Origin: a virus
DNA: 32,233 bases
Direction: 5' to 3' (one strand)
IMG/VR virus record: IMGVR_UViG_3300025759_000396
Coordinates: 1-32,233 of that record
Below are positions 31,298 through 32,233 of the stretch, in pieces (within the stretch, counting starts at the first letter, position 1; the number at the start of each line of letters is the position of its first letter). A program made the position numbers and the translations under genes. The notes under the pieces were generated by a model. It searched no databases. It saw nothing but the letters and a program-made list of their open reading frames with translations, and was not told the origin of the DNA.

Positions 31298-32233
31298 AAT
31301 CAATGATAAGTAATGTAAGTGCTGGTTTAGCTAGTGGTGGGACAGTAGATGGCGATTTAACTATTACTGGAGATTTTAAAGTTGAAGGTGCTGGTAGTTT
31401 TGCTTATGATGAGATACTTGAAGGCAGTCTAAATGTAGAAACTAGCATTAATGGTGTATTAGCAACTTTTAATCAAACTCACGCATCAGGACTTGGTATG
31501 CTTATAAAAGCTACTGGAACTGGTTCATCTGAATATTTATTAAAACTACAAGGTAATGCTGGTAGCACAGAAGCAATGTTTGTAGGTAAAAATGGCAAAG
31601 TTGGAATTGGGATTACATCTGATATTGACCACGAATTAGATGTTGAGGGCGATATAAGAATTAGAAATGCAATACATTCTTTTGCTACAAATGATAGAGC
31701 ATATACAAGAGAGTGGTTAGCATTTAATGAAGGCAGTCCAACTTACAAAACAAGTGCAGATTATAAATTTCATAAATTTCAAAATGTTAGTGGTACAACT
31801 ATCATGGTTGTAGGAGGTTCTAACAATCGAGTCGGCATCGGCACATCCTCGCCTAGTTATAATTTAGACATTCGAAACGCTGGTCTAACTGAGGCACAAA
31901 TAAAAGCATCATCAAGCGGTAGAGCAAGATTAAGATTAGATGCTTATTCAGATATACCCGAAATATATTTCTCTGTAAGTGGTACAAGAAAATCATCAAT
32001 ATTCCAAAGTTCAAATGGAAACAACTTAGGTATTTTTGGTTTTACAAATCAGAATACAATACTTAGTGCTGACCTTGCAAATGATAGGATTGGGATTGGC
32101 ACAGAATCGCCTCAAGGTAATTTATCAATTACTGCATCTTCAAATCCTTTACTTACTATAACAGAAACAACTTCAGGAACTGGAGCATCAGGCGGTATAG
32201 CATTTAGTAATCAGACTGAGTCAACTTATAGAA
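31291..32233 (+). CDS. Tail fibre N-terminal part (3' truncated by window end)
   Basis: The ATG at 31291 overlaps the previous stop. 314 codons are present. The N-terminus is MLKSMISNVSAGLASGGTVD, then fibre repeats with VGIGITSD, VGIGTSSPSYNLDI and IGIGTESPQGNLSI, the same motif family as the partial gene at position 1. The frame at the last base (one base into a codon) continues exactly with the frame at base 1 (two bases completing ACC, Thr). So the two are likely one gene interrupted by the contig ends. The N-terminus should attach the fibre to the virion. Confidence 0.85.
   Translation, partial: MLKSMISNVSAGLASGGTVDGDLTITGDFKVEGAGSFAYDEILEGSLNVETSINGVLATFNQTHASGLGMLIKATGTGSSEYLLKLQGNAGSTEAMFVGKNGKVGIGITSDIDHELDVEGDIRIRNAIHSFATNDRAYTREWLAFNEGSPTYKTSADYKFHKFQNVSGTTIMVVGGSNNRVGIGTSSPSYNLDIRNAGLTEAQIKASSSGRARLRLDAYSDIPEIYFSVSGTRKSSIFQSSNGNNLGIFGFTNQNTILSADLANDRIGIGTESPQGNLSITASSNPLLTITETTSGTGASGGIAFSNQTESTYR

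Overview
The window is an AT-rich, tightly packed genome of a tailed phage with a siphovirus-type tail. Every gene I can support is on the + strand. Stop/start overlaps (TAATG, ATGA) and strong AAGGAG-type ribosome binding sites are common, and promoters look sigma70-like, which suggests a Gram-negative, probably proteobacterial host. Several small proteins (for example those at 24057, 24894 and 28823) look like families I associate with marine phages. The host and habitat are therefore inferences. I see no integrase, lysogeny repressor, tRNA or CRISPR array.

The window starts inside a tail-fibre gene and ends inside a tail-fibre gene, and the two partial reading frames join in phase. It is therefore plausible that this is a whole circular or circularly permuted genome of about 32 kb opened inside one gene of about 1305 codons.

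Layout, reading through the putative junction. (1) 24057-31297: DNA packaging and head (small basic proteins, small and large terminase, portal, MuF-like protein, gpG-like morphogenesis protein, scaffold, major capsid protein, decoration or fibre-linked proteins). (2) 31291-end plus 1-2975: tail fibre with YadA-like repeats and a C-terminal Peptidase_S74 chaperone. (3) 2975-5589: accessory proteins and a lysis block (micro-lipoprotein, three single-membrane-segment coiled-coil proteins, M15 endolysin). (4) 5582-6658: zinc-ribbon/calcineurin-like phosphoesterase fusion. (5) 6655-16151: head-tail connectors, tail tube, tail assembly chaperones with a -1 frameshift site, tape measure, tail hub carrying a LamG-like insertion, and a distal tail protein, ending in a structured terminator at 16202-16270. 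(6) 16286-23954: early/replication region driven by three near-identical promoters (16314, 17316, 22834). It encodes a papain-like protein, many micro-proteins, an SSB-like protein, a PDDEXK resolvase-like nuclease, a replisome-organizer-like protein with a partner, and a DNA-modification pair.

The most interesting parts are the following. A TET/JBP-type 2-oxoglutarate oxygenase is followed immediately by a P-loop kinase resembling 5-hydroxymethyluracil DNA kinases, whose last residues (QVSLF) look like a sliding-clamp-binding peptide; together they suggest post-replicative thymine hypermodification. A repeated promoter/operator module carries AACCCTT half-sites in helical phase. A 15-nt segment in the late terminator is exactly complementary to the 5' leader of early promoter 2. 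Two in-phase -1 slippery sites occur, one in the tail chaperone and one in a membrane/coiled-coil lysis-region gene.
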